This document shows positions 23,451-37,950 of a stretch of DNA of 64,000 bases, in pieces; position 1 is the stretch's first letter, and every line of letters begins with the position of its first letter. A program made the translations under genes and the position numbers. Source of the stretch: Odiellus spinosus (Eukaryota > Arthropoda > Arachnida > Opiliones > Phalangiidae); contig CAWUCO010000268.1 of assembly GCA_963920705.1 (NCBI GenBank), positions 620,001-684,000 of the forward strand, in the 5' to 3' direction. Below the pieces are notes generated by a model, which was not told the DNA's origin, searched no databases, and saw only the letters and a program-made list of their open reading frames with translations.

Positions 23451-26400
23451 GCAATAAATGGACAGTCTAAATAATAAGAGTTTTCAAAAATCCGTTGAAA
23501 AACGAGAAAAATATGGCCAATTCAAGAAATCATACAATATCAAAATAGTCAAATTTCAGATTTTAAAAATTCGCTTTTTGATATTAGATGTTTTTTGAAT
23601 TGGCCATATTTTCCATGTTTTTCAACGGATTTTCCAAAACTCTTGTTTTTTAGATAGACCAATATTTGCTCTTTCGAGTGGTCTTCATTTTGTCTAAATC
23701 GCTTAAAAATCAAAAGTTTTGTGTCCATTTGAATCCAATAATCTTGGATTTTTAAGTGTTTTTGCTTAATTTTAAACAATTTTATATTTGTCACAATTTT
23801 GCAATTTAGACAAAACCAAAGTCATTCGAAAGAGCAATTAATGGACAGTCTAAATAATAAGAGTTTTCAAAAATCCGTTGAAAAACAAGAAAAATATGGC
23901 CAATTCAAGAAACCATACAATATCAAAATAGTCAAATTTCTGATTTTAAAAATACGCTTTTTGATATTAGATGTTTTTTGAATTGGCTATATTTTCCATG
24001 TTTTTCAACGGATTTTCCAAAACTCTTGTTTTTTAGATAGACCAATATTTGCTCTTTCGAGTGGTCTTAATTTTGTCTAAATCGCTTAAAATTCAAAAGT
24101 TTTGTGTCCATTTGAATCCAATAATCTTGGATTTTTAAGTGTTTTTGCTTAATTTTAACCAATTTTATATTTGTCACAATTTTGCAATTTAGACAAAACC
24201 AAAGTCATTCGAAAGAGCAATTAATGGACAGTCTAAATAATAAGAGTTTTCAAAAATCCGTTGAAAAACAAGAAAAATATGGCCAATTCAAGAAATCATA
24301 CAATATCAAAATAGTCAAATTTCAGATTTTAAAAATTCGCTTTTTGATATTAGATGTTTTTTGAATTGGCTATATTTTCCATGTTTTTCAACGGATTTTC
24401 CAAAACTCTTGTTTTTTAGATAGACAAATATTTGCTCTTTCGAGTGGTCTTAATTTTGTCTAAATCGCTTAAAATTCAAAAGTTTTGTGTCCATTTGAAT
24501 CCAATAATCTTGGATTTTTAAGCGTTTTTGCTTAATTTTAACCAATTTTATATTTGTCACGTTTTGGCAATTTAGACAAAACCAAAGTCATTCGAAAGAG
24601 CAATTAATGGACAGTCTAAATAATAAGAGTTTTCAAAAATCCGTTGAAAAACAAGAAAAATATGACCAATTCAAGAAATCATACAATATCAAAATAGTCA
24701 AATTTCAGATTTTAAAAATTCGCTTTTTGATATTAGATGTTTTTTGAATTGGCCATATTTTCCATGTTTTTCAACGGATTTTCCAAAACTCTTGTTTTTT
24801 AGATAGACCAATATTTGCTCTTTCGAGTGGTTTAATTTTGTCTAAATCGCTTAAAAATCAAAAGTTTTGTGTCCATTTGAATCCAATAATCTTGGATTTT
24901 TAAGTGTTTTTGCTTAATTTTAACCAATTTTATATTTGTCACAATTTTGCAATTTAGACAAAACCAAAGTCATTCGAAAGAGCAATTAATGGACAGTCTA
25001 AATAATAAGAGTTTTCAAAAATCCGTTGAAAAACAAGAAAAATATGGCCAATTCAAGAAACCATACAATATCAAAATAGTCAAATTTCTGATTTTAAAAA
25101 TTCGCTTTTTGATATTAGATGTTTTTTGAATTGGCTATATTTTCCATGTTTTTCAACGGATTTTCCAAAACTCTTGTTTTTTAGATAGACCAATATTTGC
25201 TCTTTCGAGTGGTCTTAATTTTGTCTAAATCGCTTAAAATTCAAAAGTTTTGTGTCCATTTGAATCCAATAATCTTGGATTTTTAAGCGTTTTTGCTTAA
25301 TTTTAACCAATTTTATATTTGTCACAATTTTGCAATTTAGACAAAACCAAAGTCATTCGAAAGAGCAATTAATGGACAGTCTAAATAATAAGAGTTTTCA
25401 AAAATCCGTTGAAAAACAAGAAAAATATGGCCAATTCAAGAAATCATACAATATCAAAATAGTCAAATTTCAGATTTTAAAAATTCGCTTATTGATATTA
25501 GATGTTTTTTGAATTGGCTATATTTTCCATGTTTTTCAACGGATTTTCCAAAACTCTTGTTTTTTAGATAGACAAATATTTGCTCTTTCGAGTGGTCTTA
25601 ATTTTGTCTAAATCGCTTAAAATTCAAAAGTTTTGTGTCCATTTGAATCCAATAATCTTGGATTTTTAAGCGTTTTTGCTTAATTTTAACCAATTTTATA
25701 TTTGTCACGTTCTGGCAATTTATACAAAACCAAAGTCATTCGAAAGAGCAATTAATGGACAGTCTAAATAATAAGAGTTTTCAAAAATCCGTTGAAAAAC
25801 AAGAAAAATATGACCAATTCAAGAAATCATACAATATCAAAATAGTCAAATTTCAGATTTTAAAAATTCGCTTTTTGATATTAGATGTTTTTTGAATTGG
25901 CCATATTTTCCATGTTTTTCAACGGATTTTCCAAAACTCTTGTTTTTTAGATAGACCAATATTTGCTCTTTCGAGTGGTCTTAATTTTGTCTAAATCGCT
26001 TAAAATTCAAAAGTTTTGTGTCCATTTGAATCCAATAATCTTGGATTTTTAAGTGTTTTTGCTTAATTTTAACCAATTTTATATTTGTCACAATTTTGTA
26101 ATTTAGACAAAACCAAAGTCATTCGAAAGAGCAATTAATGGACAGTCTAAATAATAAGAGTTTTCAAAAATCCGTTGAAAAACAAGAAAAATATGGCCAA
26201 TTAAAAAAACCATACAATATGAAAATAGTCAAATTTCTGATTTTAAAAATTCGCTTTTTGATATTAGATGTTTTTTGAATTGGCTATATTTTCCATGTTT
26301 TTCAACGGATTTTCCAAAACTCTTGTTTTTTAGATAGACCAATATTTGCTCTTTCGAGTGGTCTTAATTTTGTCTAAATCGCTTAAAAATCAAAAGTTTT

Positions 26401-26850
26401 GTGTCCATTTGAATCCAATAATCTTGGATGTTTAAGTGTTTTTGCTTAATTTTAACCAATTTTATATTTGTCATAATTTTGCAATTTAGACAAAACCAAA
26501 GTCATTCGAAAGAGCAATTAATGGAAAGTCTAAATAATAAGAGTTTTCAAAAATCCGTTGAAAAACAAGAAAAATATGGCCAATTCAAGAAACCATACAA
26601 TATCAAAATAGTCAAATTTCTGATTTTAAAAATTCGCTTTTTGATATTAGATGTTTTTTGAATTGGCTATATTTTCCATGTTTTTCAACGGATTTTCCAA
26701 AACTCTTGTTTTTTAGAAAGACCAATATTTGCTCTTTCGAGTGGTCTTAATTTTGTCTAAATCGCTTAAAATTCAAAAGTTTTGTGTCCATTTGAATCCA
26801 ATAATCTTGGATTTTTAAGCGTTTTTGCTTAATTTTAACCAATTTTATAT
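23451..26850 (+). repeat. 30-unit-distant copy of 12.0-14 kb types
   Basis: gagcaataaatgg, gtcttcatttt (about 23,680) and ttaaacaatttt reproduce the series at 12.0 kb at an offset of 11,487 bp. They are followed by A-linker units with ggatgtttaagtg at about 26,428. From about 24,850 the block is itself the source or copy of 29.4-31.1 kb. Confidence 0.72.
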
Positions 26851-29445
26851 TTGTCACGTTTTGGCAATTTAGACAAAACCAAAGACATTCGAAAGAGCAA
26901 TTAATGGACAGTCTAAATAATAAGAGTTTTCAAAAATCCGTTGAAAAACAAGAAAAATATTGCCAATTCAAGAAACCATACAATATCAAAATAGTCAAAT
27001 TTCAGATTTTAAAAATTCGCTTTTTGATATTCGATGTTTTTTGAATTGTCCATATTTTCCATGTTTTTCAACGGATTTTCCAAAACTCTTAATTTTCAGA
27101 TAGACCAATATTTGCTCTTTCGAGTGGTCTTAATTTTGTCTAAATCGCTTAAAAATCAAAAGTTTTGTGTCCATTTGAATCCAATAATCTTGGATTTTTA
27201 AACGTTTTTGCTTAATTTTAACCAATTTTATATTTGTCACGTTTTGCAATTTAGACAAAACCAAAGTCATTCGAAAGAGCAACTAATGGACAGTCTAAAT
27301 AATAAGAGTTTTCAAAAATCCGTTGAAAAACAAGAAAAATATGGCCAATTCAAGAAATCATACAATATCAAAATAGTCAAATTTCAGATTTTAAAAATTC
27401 GCTTTTTGTTATTAGATGTTTTTTGAATTGGCTATATTTTCCATGTTTTTCAACGGATTTTCCAAAACTCTTATTTTTAAATAGACCAATATTTGCTCTT
27501 TCGAGTGGTCTTAATTTTGTCTAAATCGCTTAAAATTCAAAAGTTTTGTGTCCATTTGAATCCAATAATCTTGGATTTTTAAGCGTTTTTGCTTAATTTT
27601 AACCAATTTTATATTTGTCACGTTTTGGCAATTTAGACAAAACCAAAGACATTCGAAATAGCAATTAATGGACAGTCTAAATAATAAGAGTTTTCAAAAA
27701 TCCGTTGAAAAACAAGAAAAATATGGCCAATTCAAGAAACCATACAATATCAAAATAGTCAAATTTCAGATTTTAAAAATTCGCTTTTTGATATTCGATG
27801 TTTTTTGAATTGTCCATATTTTCCATGTTTTTCAACGGATTTTCCAAAACTCTTAATTTTCAGATAGACCAATATTTGCTCTTTCGAGTGGTCTTAATTT
27901 TGTCTAAATCGCTTAAAAATCAAAAGTTTTGTGTCCATTTGAATCCAATAATCTTGGATTTTTAAACGTTTTTGCTTAATTTTAACCAATTTTATATTTG
28001 TCACGTTTTGCAATTTAGACAAAACCAAAGTCATTCGAAAGAGCAACTAATGGACAGTCTAAATAATAAGAGTTTTCAAAAATCCGTTGAAAAACAAGAA
28101 AAATATGGCCAATTCAAGAAATCATACAATATCAAAATAGTCAAATTTCAGATTTTAAAAATTCGCTTTTTGTTATTAGATGTTTTTTGAATTGGCTATA
28201 TTTTCCATGTTTTTCAACGGATTTTCCAAAACTCTTGTTTTTTAGATAGACCAATATTTGCTCTTTCGAGTGGTCTTAATTTTGTCTAAATCGCTTAAAA
28301 TTCAAAAGTTTTGTGTCCATTTGAATCCAATAATCTTGGATTTTTAAGCGTTTTTGCTTAATTTTAACCAATTTTATATTTGTCACGTTTTGGCAATTTA
28401 GACAAAACCAAAGTCATTCGAAAGAGCAATTAATGGACAGTCTAAATAATAAGAGTTTTCAAAAATCCGTTGAAAAACAAGAAAAATATGGCCAATTCAA
28501 GAGACCATACAATATCAAAATAGTCAAATTTCAGATTTTAAAAATTTGCTTTTTGATATTCGATGTTTTTTGAATTGTCCATATTTTCCATGTTTTTCAA
28601 CGGATTTTCCAAAACTCTTAATTTTCAGATATACCAATATTTGCTCTTTCGAGTGGTCTTAATTTTGTCTAAATCGCTTAAAAATCAAAAGTTTTGTGTC
28701 CATTTGAATCCAATAATCTTGGATTTTTAAGCGTTTTTGCTTAATTTTAACCAATTTTATATTTGTCACGTTTTTCACAATTTAGACAAAACCAAAGTCA
28801 TTCGAAAGAGCAATTAATGGACAGTCTAAATAATAAGAGTTTTCAAAAATCCGTTGAAAAACAAGAAAAATATGGCCAATTCAAGAGACCATACAATATC
28901 AAAATAGTCAAATTTCAGATTTTAAAAATTTGCTTTTTGATATTCGATGTTTTTTGAATTGTCCATATTTTCCATGTTTTTCAACGGATTTTCCAAAACT
29001 CTTAATTTTCAGATATACCAATATTTGCTCTTTCGAGTGGTCTTAATTTTGTCTAAATCGCTTAAAAATCAAAAGTTTTGTGTCCATTTGAATCCAATAA
29101 TCTTGGATTTTTAAGCGTTTTTGCTTAATTTTAACCAATTTTATATTTGTCACGTTTTTCACAATTTAGACAAAACCAAAGTCATTCGAAAGAGCAATTA
29201 ATGGACAGTCTAAATAATAAGAGTTTTCAAAAATCCGTTGAAAAACAAGAAAAATTATGCCAATTCAAGAAACCATACAATATCAAAATAGTCAAATTTC
29301 AGATTTTAAAAATTCGCTTTTTGATATTCGATGTTTTTTGAATTGTCCATATTTTCCATGTTTTTCAACGGATTTTCCAAAACTCTTAATTTTCAGATAG
29401 ACCAATATTTGCTCTTTCGAGTGGTCTTAATTCTGTCTAAATCGC
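26851..29445 (+). repeat. Third return of 8.8-kb types, with 3-base linker variant
   Basis: agacattcgaaatagc is found again at 27,647 and gttattagatg at about 27,409 and 28,173. At about 28,769 and 29,153 two successive units carry an expanded linker gtcacgtttttcacaa not seen elsewhere in the window; their spacing is 384 bp. One of the two has aaaattatgcc in place of aaatatggcc, probably through a short shift. Confidence 0.75.
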
Positions 29446-31110
29446 TTAAAAATCAAAAGTTTTGTGTCCATTTGAATCCAATAATCTTGGATTTTTAAGT
29501 GTTTTTGCTTAATTTTAACCAATTTTATATTTGTCACAATTTTGCAATTTAGACAAAACCAAAGTCATTCGAAAGAGCAATTAATGGACAGTCTAAATAA
29601 TAAGAGTTTTCAAAAATCCGTTGAAAAACAAGAAAAATATGGCCAATTCAAGAAACCATACAATATCAAAATAGTCAAATTTCTGATTTTAAAAATTCGC
29701 TTTTTGATATTAGATGTTTTTTGAATTGGCTATATTTTCCATGTTTTTCAACGGATTTTCCAAAACTCTTGTTTTTTAGATAGACCAATATTTGCTCTTT
29801 CGAGTGGTCTTAATTTTGTCTAAATCGCTTAAAATTCAAAAGTTTTGTGTCCATTTGAATTCAATAATCTTGGATTTTTAAGCGTTTTTGCTTAATTTTA
29901 ACCAATTTTATATTTGTCACAATTTTGCAATTTAGACAAAACCAAAGTCATTCGAAAGAGCAATTAATGGACAGTCTAAATAATAAGAGTTTTCAAAAAT
30001 CCGTTGAAAAACAAGAAAAATATGGCCAATTCAAGAAATCATACAATATCAAAATAGTCAAATTTCAGATTTTAAAAATTCGCTTATTGATATTAGATGT
30101 TTTTTGAATTGGCTATATTTTCCATGTTTTTCAACGGATTTTCCAAAACTCTTGTTTTTTAGATAGACAAATATTTGCTCTTTCGAGTGGTCTTAATTTT
30201 GTCTAAATCGCTTAAAATTCAAAAGTTTTGTGTCCATTTGAATCCAATAATCTTGGATTTTTAAGCGTTTTTGCTTAATTTTAACCAATTTTATATTTGT
30301 CACGTTCTGGCAATTTATACAAAACCAAAGTCATTCGAAAGAGCAATTAATGGACAGTCTAAATAATAAGAGTTTTCAAAAATCCGTTGAAAAACAAGAA
30401 AAATATGACCAATTCAAGAAATCATACAATATCAAAATAGTCAAATTTCAGATTTTAAAAATTCGCTTTTTGATATTAGATGTTTTTTGAATTGGCCATA
30501 TTTTCCATGTTTTTCAACGGATTTTCCAAAACTATTGTTTTTTAGATAGACCAATATTTGCTCTTTCGAGTGGTCTTAATTTTGTCTAAATCGCTTAAAA
30601 TTCAAAAGTTTTGTGTCCATTTGAATCCAATAATCTTGGATTTTTAAGTGTTTTTGCTTAATTTTAACCAATTTTATATTTGTCACAATTTTGTAATTTA
30701 GACAAAACCAAAGTCATTCGAAAGAGCAATTAATGGACAGTCTAAATAATAAGAGTTTTCAAAAATCCGTTGAAAAACAAGAAAAATATGGCCAATTAAA
30801 AAAACCATACAATATGAAAATAGTCAAATTTCTGATTTTAAAAATTCGCTTTTTGATATTAGATGTTTTTTGAATTGGCTATATTTTCCATGTTTTTCAA
30901 CGGATTTTCCAAAACTCTTGTTTTTTAGATAGACCAATATTTGCTCTTTCGAGTGGTCTTAATTTTGTCTAAATCGCTTAAAAATCAAAAGTTTTGTGTC
31001 CATTTGAATCCAATAATCTTGGATGTTTAAGTGTTTTTGCTTAATTTTAACCAATTTTATATTTGTCATAATTTTGCAATTTAGACAAAACCAAAGTCAT
31101 TCGAAAGAGC
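29446..31110 (+). repeat. 12-unit-distant copy (offset 4,595 bp) of 24.85-26.5 kb
   Basis: The series A linker with aagtg (24,903 and 29,498), cttattgatattag, gtcacgttctgg (about 25,706 and 30,301), ttaaaaaaacc with aatatgaaaa (about 26,202 and 30,797) and ggatgtttaagtg (about 26,428 and 31,023) is repeated in order. It ends inside the unit at about 31.1 kb, where the right copy continues with gacagtc and tcatac while the left has gaaagtc and ccatac. Confidence 0.8.
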
Positions 31111-31369
31111 AATTAATGGACAGTCTAAATAATAAGAGTTTTCAAAAATCCGTTGAAAAACAAGAAAAATATGGCCAATTCAAGAAATCATACAATATCA
31201 AAATAGTCAAATTTCAGATTTTAAAAATTCGCTTTTTGATATTAGATGTTTTTTGAATTGGCTATATTTTCCATGTTTTTCAACGGATTTTCCAAAACTC
31301 TTGTTTTTTAGATAGACCAATATTTGCTCTTTCGAGTGGTCTTAATTTTGTCTAAATCGCTTAAAATTC

Positions 31370-34300
31370 AAAAGTTTTGTGTCCATTTGAATCCAATAAT
31401 CTTGGTTTTTTAAGCGTTTTTGCTTAATTTTAACCAATTTTATATTTGTCACGTTTTGGCAATTTATACAAAACCAAAGTCATTCGAAAGAGCAATTAAT
31501 GGACAGTCTAAATAATAAGAGTTTTCAAAAATCCGTTGAAAAACAAGAAAAATATGACCAATTCAAGAAATCATACAATATCAAAATAGTCAAATTTCAG
31601 ATATTAAAAATTCGCTTTTTGATATTAGATGTTTTTTGAATTGGCCATATTTTCCATGTTTTTCAACGGATTTTCCAAAACTCTTGTTTTTTAGATAGAC
31701 CAATATTTGCTCTTTCGAGTGGTCTTAATTTTGTCTAAATCGCTTAAAATTCAAAAGTTTTGTGTCCATTTGAATCCAATAATCTTGGATTTTTAAGCGT
31801 TTTTGCTTAATTTTAACCAATTTTATTTTTGTCACGTTTTGGCAATTTATACAAAACCAAAGTCATTCGAAAGAGCAATTAATGGACAGTCTAAATAATA
31901 AGAGTTTTCAAAAATCTGTTGAAAAACAAGAAAAATATGACCAATTCAAGAAATCATACAATATAAAAATAGTCAAATTTCAGATTTTAAAAATTCGCTT
32001 TTTGATATTAGATGTTTTTTGAATTGGCCATATTTTCCATGTTTTTCAACGGATTTTCCAAAACTCTTGTTTTTTAGATAGACAAATATTTGCTCTTTCG
32101 AGTGGTCTTAATTTTGTCTAAATCGCTTAAAATTCAAAAGTTTTGTGTCCATTTGAATCCAATAATCTTGGATTTTTAAGCGTTTTTGCTTAATTTTAAC
32201 CAATTTTATATTTGTCACGTTTTGGCAATTTATACAAAACCAAAGTGATTCGAAAGAGCAATTAATGGACAGTCTAAATAATAAGAGTTTTCAAAAATCC
32301 GTTGAAAAACAAGAAAAATATGACCAATTCAAGAAATCATACAATATCAAAATAGTCAAATTTCAGATATTAAAAATTCGCTTTTTGATATTAGATGTTT
32401 TTTGAATTGGCCATATTTTCCATGTTTTTCAACGGATTTTCCAAAACTCTTGTTTTTTAGATAGAACAATATTTGCTCTTTCGAGTGGTCTTAATTTTGT
32501 CTAAATCGCTTAAAAATCAAAAGTTTTGTGTCCATTTGAATCCAATAATCTTGGATTTTTAAGCGTTTTTGCTTTATTTTAACCAATTTTAAATTTGTCA
32601 CAATTTTGCAATTTAGACAAAACCAAAGTCATTCGAAAGAGCAATTAATGGACAGTCTAAATAATAAGAGTTTTCAAAAATCCGTTGAAAAACAAGAAAA
32701 ATATGGCCAATTCAAGAAACCATACAATATCAAAATAGTCAAATTTCAGATTTTAAAAATTCGCTTTTTGATATTAGATGTTTTTTGAATTGGCTATATT
32801 TTCCATGTTTTTCAACGGATTTTCCAAAACTCTTGTTTTTTAGATAGACCAATATTTGCTCTTTCGAGTGGTCTTAATTTTGTCTAAATCGCTTAAAATT
32901 CAAAAGTTTTGTGTCCATTTGAATCCAATAATCTTGGATTTTTAAGCGTTTTTGCTTAATTTTAACCAATTTTATATTTGTCACAATTTTGCAATTTAGA
33001 CAAAACCAAAGTCATTCGAAAGAGCAATTAATGGACAGTCTAAATAATAAGAGTTTTCAAAAATCCATTGAAAAACAAGAAAAATATGGCCAATTCAAGA
33101 AACCATACAATATCAAAATAGTCAAATTTCTGATTTTAAAAATTCGCTTTTTGATATTAGATGTTTTTTGAATTGGCCATATTTTCCATGTTTTTCAACG
33201 GATTTTCCAAAATTCTTGTTTTTTAGATAGACCAATATTTGCTCTTTCGGTGGTCTTAATTTTGTCTAAATCGCTTAAAAATCAAAAGTTTTGTGTCCAT
33301 TTGAATCCAATAATCTTGGATTTTTAAGCGTTTTTGCTTAATTTTAACCAATTTTATTTTTGTCACGTTTTGGCAATTTATACAAAACCAAAGTCATTCG
33401 AAAGAGCAATTAATGGACAGTCTAAATAATAAGAGTTTTCAAAAATCTGTTGAAAAACAAGAAAAATATGACCAATTCAAGAAATCATACAATATAAAAA
33501 TAGTCAAATTTCAGATTTTAAAAATTCGCTTTTTGATATTAGATGTTTTTTGAATTGGCCATATTTTCCATGTTTTTCAACGGATTTTCCAAAACTCTTG
33601 TTTTTTAGATAGACAAATATTTGCTCTTTCGAGTGGTCTTAATTTTGTCTAAATCGCTTAAAATTCAAAAGTTTTGTGTCCATTTGAATCCAATAATCTT
33701 GGATTTTTAAGCGTTTTTGCTTAATTTTAACCAATTTTATATTTGTCACGTTTTGGCAATTTATACAAAACCAAAGTGATTCGAAAGAGCAATTAATGGA
33801 CAGTCTAAATAATAAGAGTTTTCAAAAATCCGTTGAAAAACAAGAAAAATATGACCAATTCAAGAAATCATACAATATCAAAATAGTCAAATTTCAGATA
33901 TTAAAAATTCGCTTTTTGATATTAGATGTTTTTTGAATTGGCCATATTTTCCATGTTTTTCAACGGATTTTCCAAAACTCTTGTTTTTTAGATAGAACAA
34001 TATTTGCTCTTTCGAGTGGTCTTAATTTTGTCTAAATCGCTTAAAAATCAAAAGTTTTGTGTCCATTTGAATCCAATAATCTTGGATTTTTAAGCGTTTT
34101 TGCTTTATTTTAACCAATTTTAAATTTGTCACAATTTTGCAATTTAGACAAAACCAAAGTCATTCGAAAGAGCAATTAATGGACAGTCTAAATAATAAGA
34201 GTTTTCAAAAATCCGTTGAAAAACAAGAAAAATATGGCCAATTCAAGAAACCATACAATATCAAAATAGTCAAATTTCAGATTTTAAAAATTCGCTTTTT

Positions 34301-37300
34301 GATATTAGATGTTTTTTGAATTGGCTATATTTTCCATGTTTTTCAACGGATTTTCCAAAACTCTTGTTTTTTAGATAGACCAATATTTGCTCTTTCGAGT
34401 GGTCTTAATTTTGTCTAAATCGCTTAAAATTCAAAAGTTTTGTGTCCATTTGAATCCAATAATCTTGGATTTTTAAGCGTTTTTGCTTAATTTTAACCAA
34501 TTTTATATTTGTCACAATTTTGCAATTTAGACAAAACCAAAGTCATTCGAAAGAGCAATTAATGGACAGTCTAAATAATAAGAGTTTTCAAAAATCCATT
34601 GAAAAACAAGAAAAATATGGCCAATTCAAGAAACCATACAATATCAAAATAGTCAAATTTCTGATTTTAAAAATTCGCTTTTTGATATTAGATGTTTTTT
34701 GAATTGGCCATATTTTCCATGTTTTTCAACGGATTTTCCAAAATTCTTGTTTTTTAGATAGACCAATATTTGCTCTTTCGGTGGTCTTAATTTTGTCTAA
34801 ATCGCTTAAAAATCAAAAGTTTTGTGTCCATTTGAATCCAATAATCTTGGATTTTTAAGCGTTTTTGCTTAATTTTAACCAATTTTATATTTGTCACGTT
34901 TTGGCAATTTATACAAAACCAAAGTCATTCGAAAGAGCAATTAATGGACAGTCTAAATAAGAAGAGTTTTCAAAAATCTGTTGAAAAACAAGAAAAATAT
35001 GACCAATTCAAGAAATCATACAATATCAAAATAGTCAAATTTCAGATTTTAAAAATTCGCTTTTTGATATTAGATGTTTTTTGAATTGGCCATATTTTCC
35101 ATGTTTTTCAACGGATTTTCCAAAACTCTTGTTTTTTAGATAGACCAATATTTGCTCTTTCGAGTGGTCTTAATTTTGTCTAAATCGCTTAAAAATCAAA
35201 AGTTTTGTGTCCATTTGAATCCAATAATCTTGGATTTTTAAGCGTTTTTGCTTGATTTTAAAAAATTTTAAATTTGTCACAATTTTGCAATTTAGACAAA
35301 ACCAGAGTCATTCGAAAGAGCAATTAATGGACAGTCTAAATAATAAGAGTTTTCAAAAATCCGTTGAAAAACAAGAAAAATATGGCCAATTCAAGAAATC
35401 ATACAATATAAAAATAGTCAAATTTCAGATTTTAAAAATTCGCTTTTTGATATTAGATGTTTTTTGAATTGGCCATATTTTCCATGTTTTTCAACGGATT
35501 TTCCAAAACTCTTGTTTTTTAGATAGACAAATATTTGCTCTTTCGAGTGGTCTTAATTTTGTCTAAATCGCTTAAAATTCAAAAGTTTTGTGTCCATTTG
35601 AATCCAATAATCTTGGATTTTTAAGCGTTTTTGCTTAATTTTAACCAATTTTATATTTGTCACGTTTTGGCAATTTATACAAAACCAAAGTGATTCGAAA
35701 GAGCAATTAATGGACAGTCTAAATAATAAGAGTTTTCAAAAATCCGTTGAAAAACAAGAAAAATATGACCAATTCAAGAAATCATACAATATCAAAATAG
35801 TCAAATTTCAGATATTAAAAATTCGCTTTTTGATATTAGATGTTTTTTGAATTGGCCATATTTTCCATGTTTTTCAACGGATTTTCCAAAACTCTTGTTT
35901 TTTAGATAGAACAATATTTGCTCTTTCGAGTGGTCTTAATTTTGTCTAAATCGCTTAAAAATCAAAAGTTTTGTGTCCATTTGAATCCAATAATCTTGGA
36001 TTTTTAAGCGTTTTTGCTTTATTTTAACCAATTTTAAATTTGTCACAATTTTGCAATTTAGACAAAACCAAAGTCATTCGAAAGAGCAATTAATGGACAG
36101 TCTAAATAATAAGAGTTTTCAAAAATCCGTTGAAAAACTAGAAAAATATGGCCAATTCAAGAAACCATACAATATCAAAATAGTCAAATTTCAGATTTTA
36201 AAAATTCGCTTTTTGATATTAGATGTTTTTTGAATTGGCTATATTTTCCATGTTTTTCAACGGATTTTCCAAAACTCTTGTTTTTTAGATAGACCAATAT
36301 TTGCTCTTTCGAGTGGTCTTAATTTTGTCTAAATCGCTTAAAATTCAAAAGTTTTGTGTCCATTTGAATCCAATAATCTTGGATTTTTAAGCGTTTTTGC
36401 TTAATTTTAACCAATTTTATATTTGTCACAATTTTGCAATTTAGACAAAACCAAAGTCATTCGAAAGAGCAATTAATGGACAGTCTAAATAATAAGAGTT
36501 TTCAAAAATCCATTGAAAAACAAGAAAAATATGGCCAATTCAAGAAACCATACAATATCAAAATAGTCAAATTTCTGATTTTAAAAATTCGCTTTTTGAT
36601 ATTAGATGTTTTTTGAATTGGCCATATTTTCCATGTTTTTCAACGGATTTTCCAAAATTCTTGTTTTTTAGATAGACCAATATTTGCTCTTTCGGTGGTC
36701 TTAATTTTGTCTAAATCGCTTAAAAATCAAAAGTTTTGTGTCCATTTGAATCCAATAATCTTGGATTTTTAAGCGTTTTTGCTTAATTTTAACCAATTTT
36801 ATATTTGTCACGTTTTGGCAATTTATACAAAACCAAAGTCATTCGAAAGAGCAATTAATGGACAGTCTAAATAAGAAGAGTTTTCAAAAATCTGTTGAAA
36901 AACAAGAAAAATATGACCAATTCAAGAAATCATACAATATCAAAATAGTCAAATTTCAGATTTTAAAAATTCGCTTTTTGATATTAGATGTTTTTTGAAT
37001 TGGCCATATTTTCCATGTTTTTCAACGGATTTTCCAAAACTCTTGTTTTTTAGATAGACCAATATTTGCTCTTTCGAGTGGTCTTAATTTTGTCTAAATC
37101 GCTTAAAAATCAAAAGTTTTGTGTCCATTTGAATCCAATAATCTTGGATTTTTAAGCGTTTTTGCTTGATTTTAACCAATTTTAAATTTGTCACAATTTT
37201 GCAATTTAGACAAAACCAAAGTCATTCGAAAGAGCAATTAATGGACAGTCTAAATAATAAGAGTTTTCAAAAATCCGTTGAAAAACAAGAAAAATATGGC

Positions 37301-37950
37301 CAATTCAAGAAACCATACAATATCAAAATAGTCAAATTTCAGATTTTAAAAATTCGCTTTTTGATATTCGATGTTTTTTGAATTGTCCATATTTTCCATG
37401 TTTTTCAACGGATTTTCCAAAACCCTTGTTTTTTAGATAGACCAATATTTGCTCTTTCGAGTGGTCTTAATTTTGTCTAAATCGCTTAAAAATCAAAAGT
37501 TTTGTGTCCATTTAAATCCAATAATCTTGGATTTTTAAGTGTTTTTGCTTAATTTTAACCAATTTTATATTTGTCACAATTTTGCAATTTAGACAAAACC
37601 AAAGTCATTCGAAAGAGCAATTAATGGACAGTCTAAATAATAAGAGTTTTCAAAAATCCGTTGAAAAACAAGAAAAATATGGCCAATTCAAGAAACCATA
37701 CAATATCCAAATAGTCAAATTTCTGATTTTAAAAATTCGCTTTTTGATATTAGATGTTTTTTGAATTGGCTATATTTTCCATGTTTTTCAACGGATTTTC
37801 CAAAACTCTTGTTTTTTAGATAGACCAATATTTGCTCTTTCGAGTGGTCTTAATTTTGTCTAAATCGCTTAAAATTCAAAAGTTTTGTGTCCATTTGAAT
37901 CCAATAATCTTGGATTTTTAAGCGTTTTTGCTTAATTTTAACCAATTTTA
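31370..37950 (+). repeat. Four- and five-unit repeats derived from 14-20 kb types
   Basis: gtgattcg at about 32,245, 33,776 and 35,690, gatagaacaat at about 32,461, 33,991 and 35,906, and gctttatttt at about 32,571, 34,102 and 36,017 recur with spacings of about 1,531 and 1,914 bp. The one-base loss tttcggtgg appears only in these three copies (about 33,246; 34,777; 36,691) and not at the homologous place near 19,080, so the three descend from one another locally. Around 35,255 a unit joins cttgatttt to tataaaaatag and looks like a junction between two types. Confidence 0.8.
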
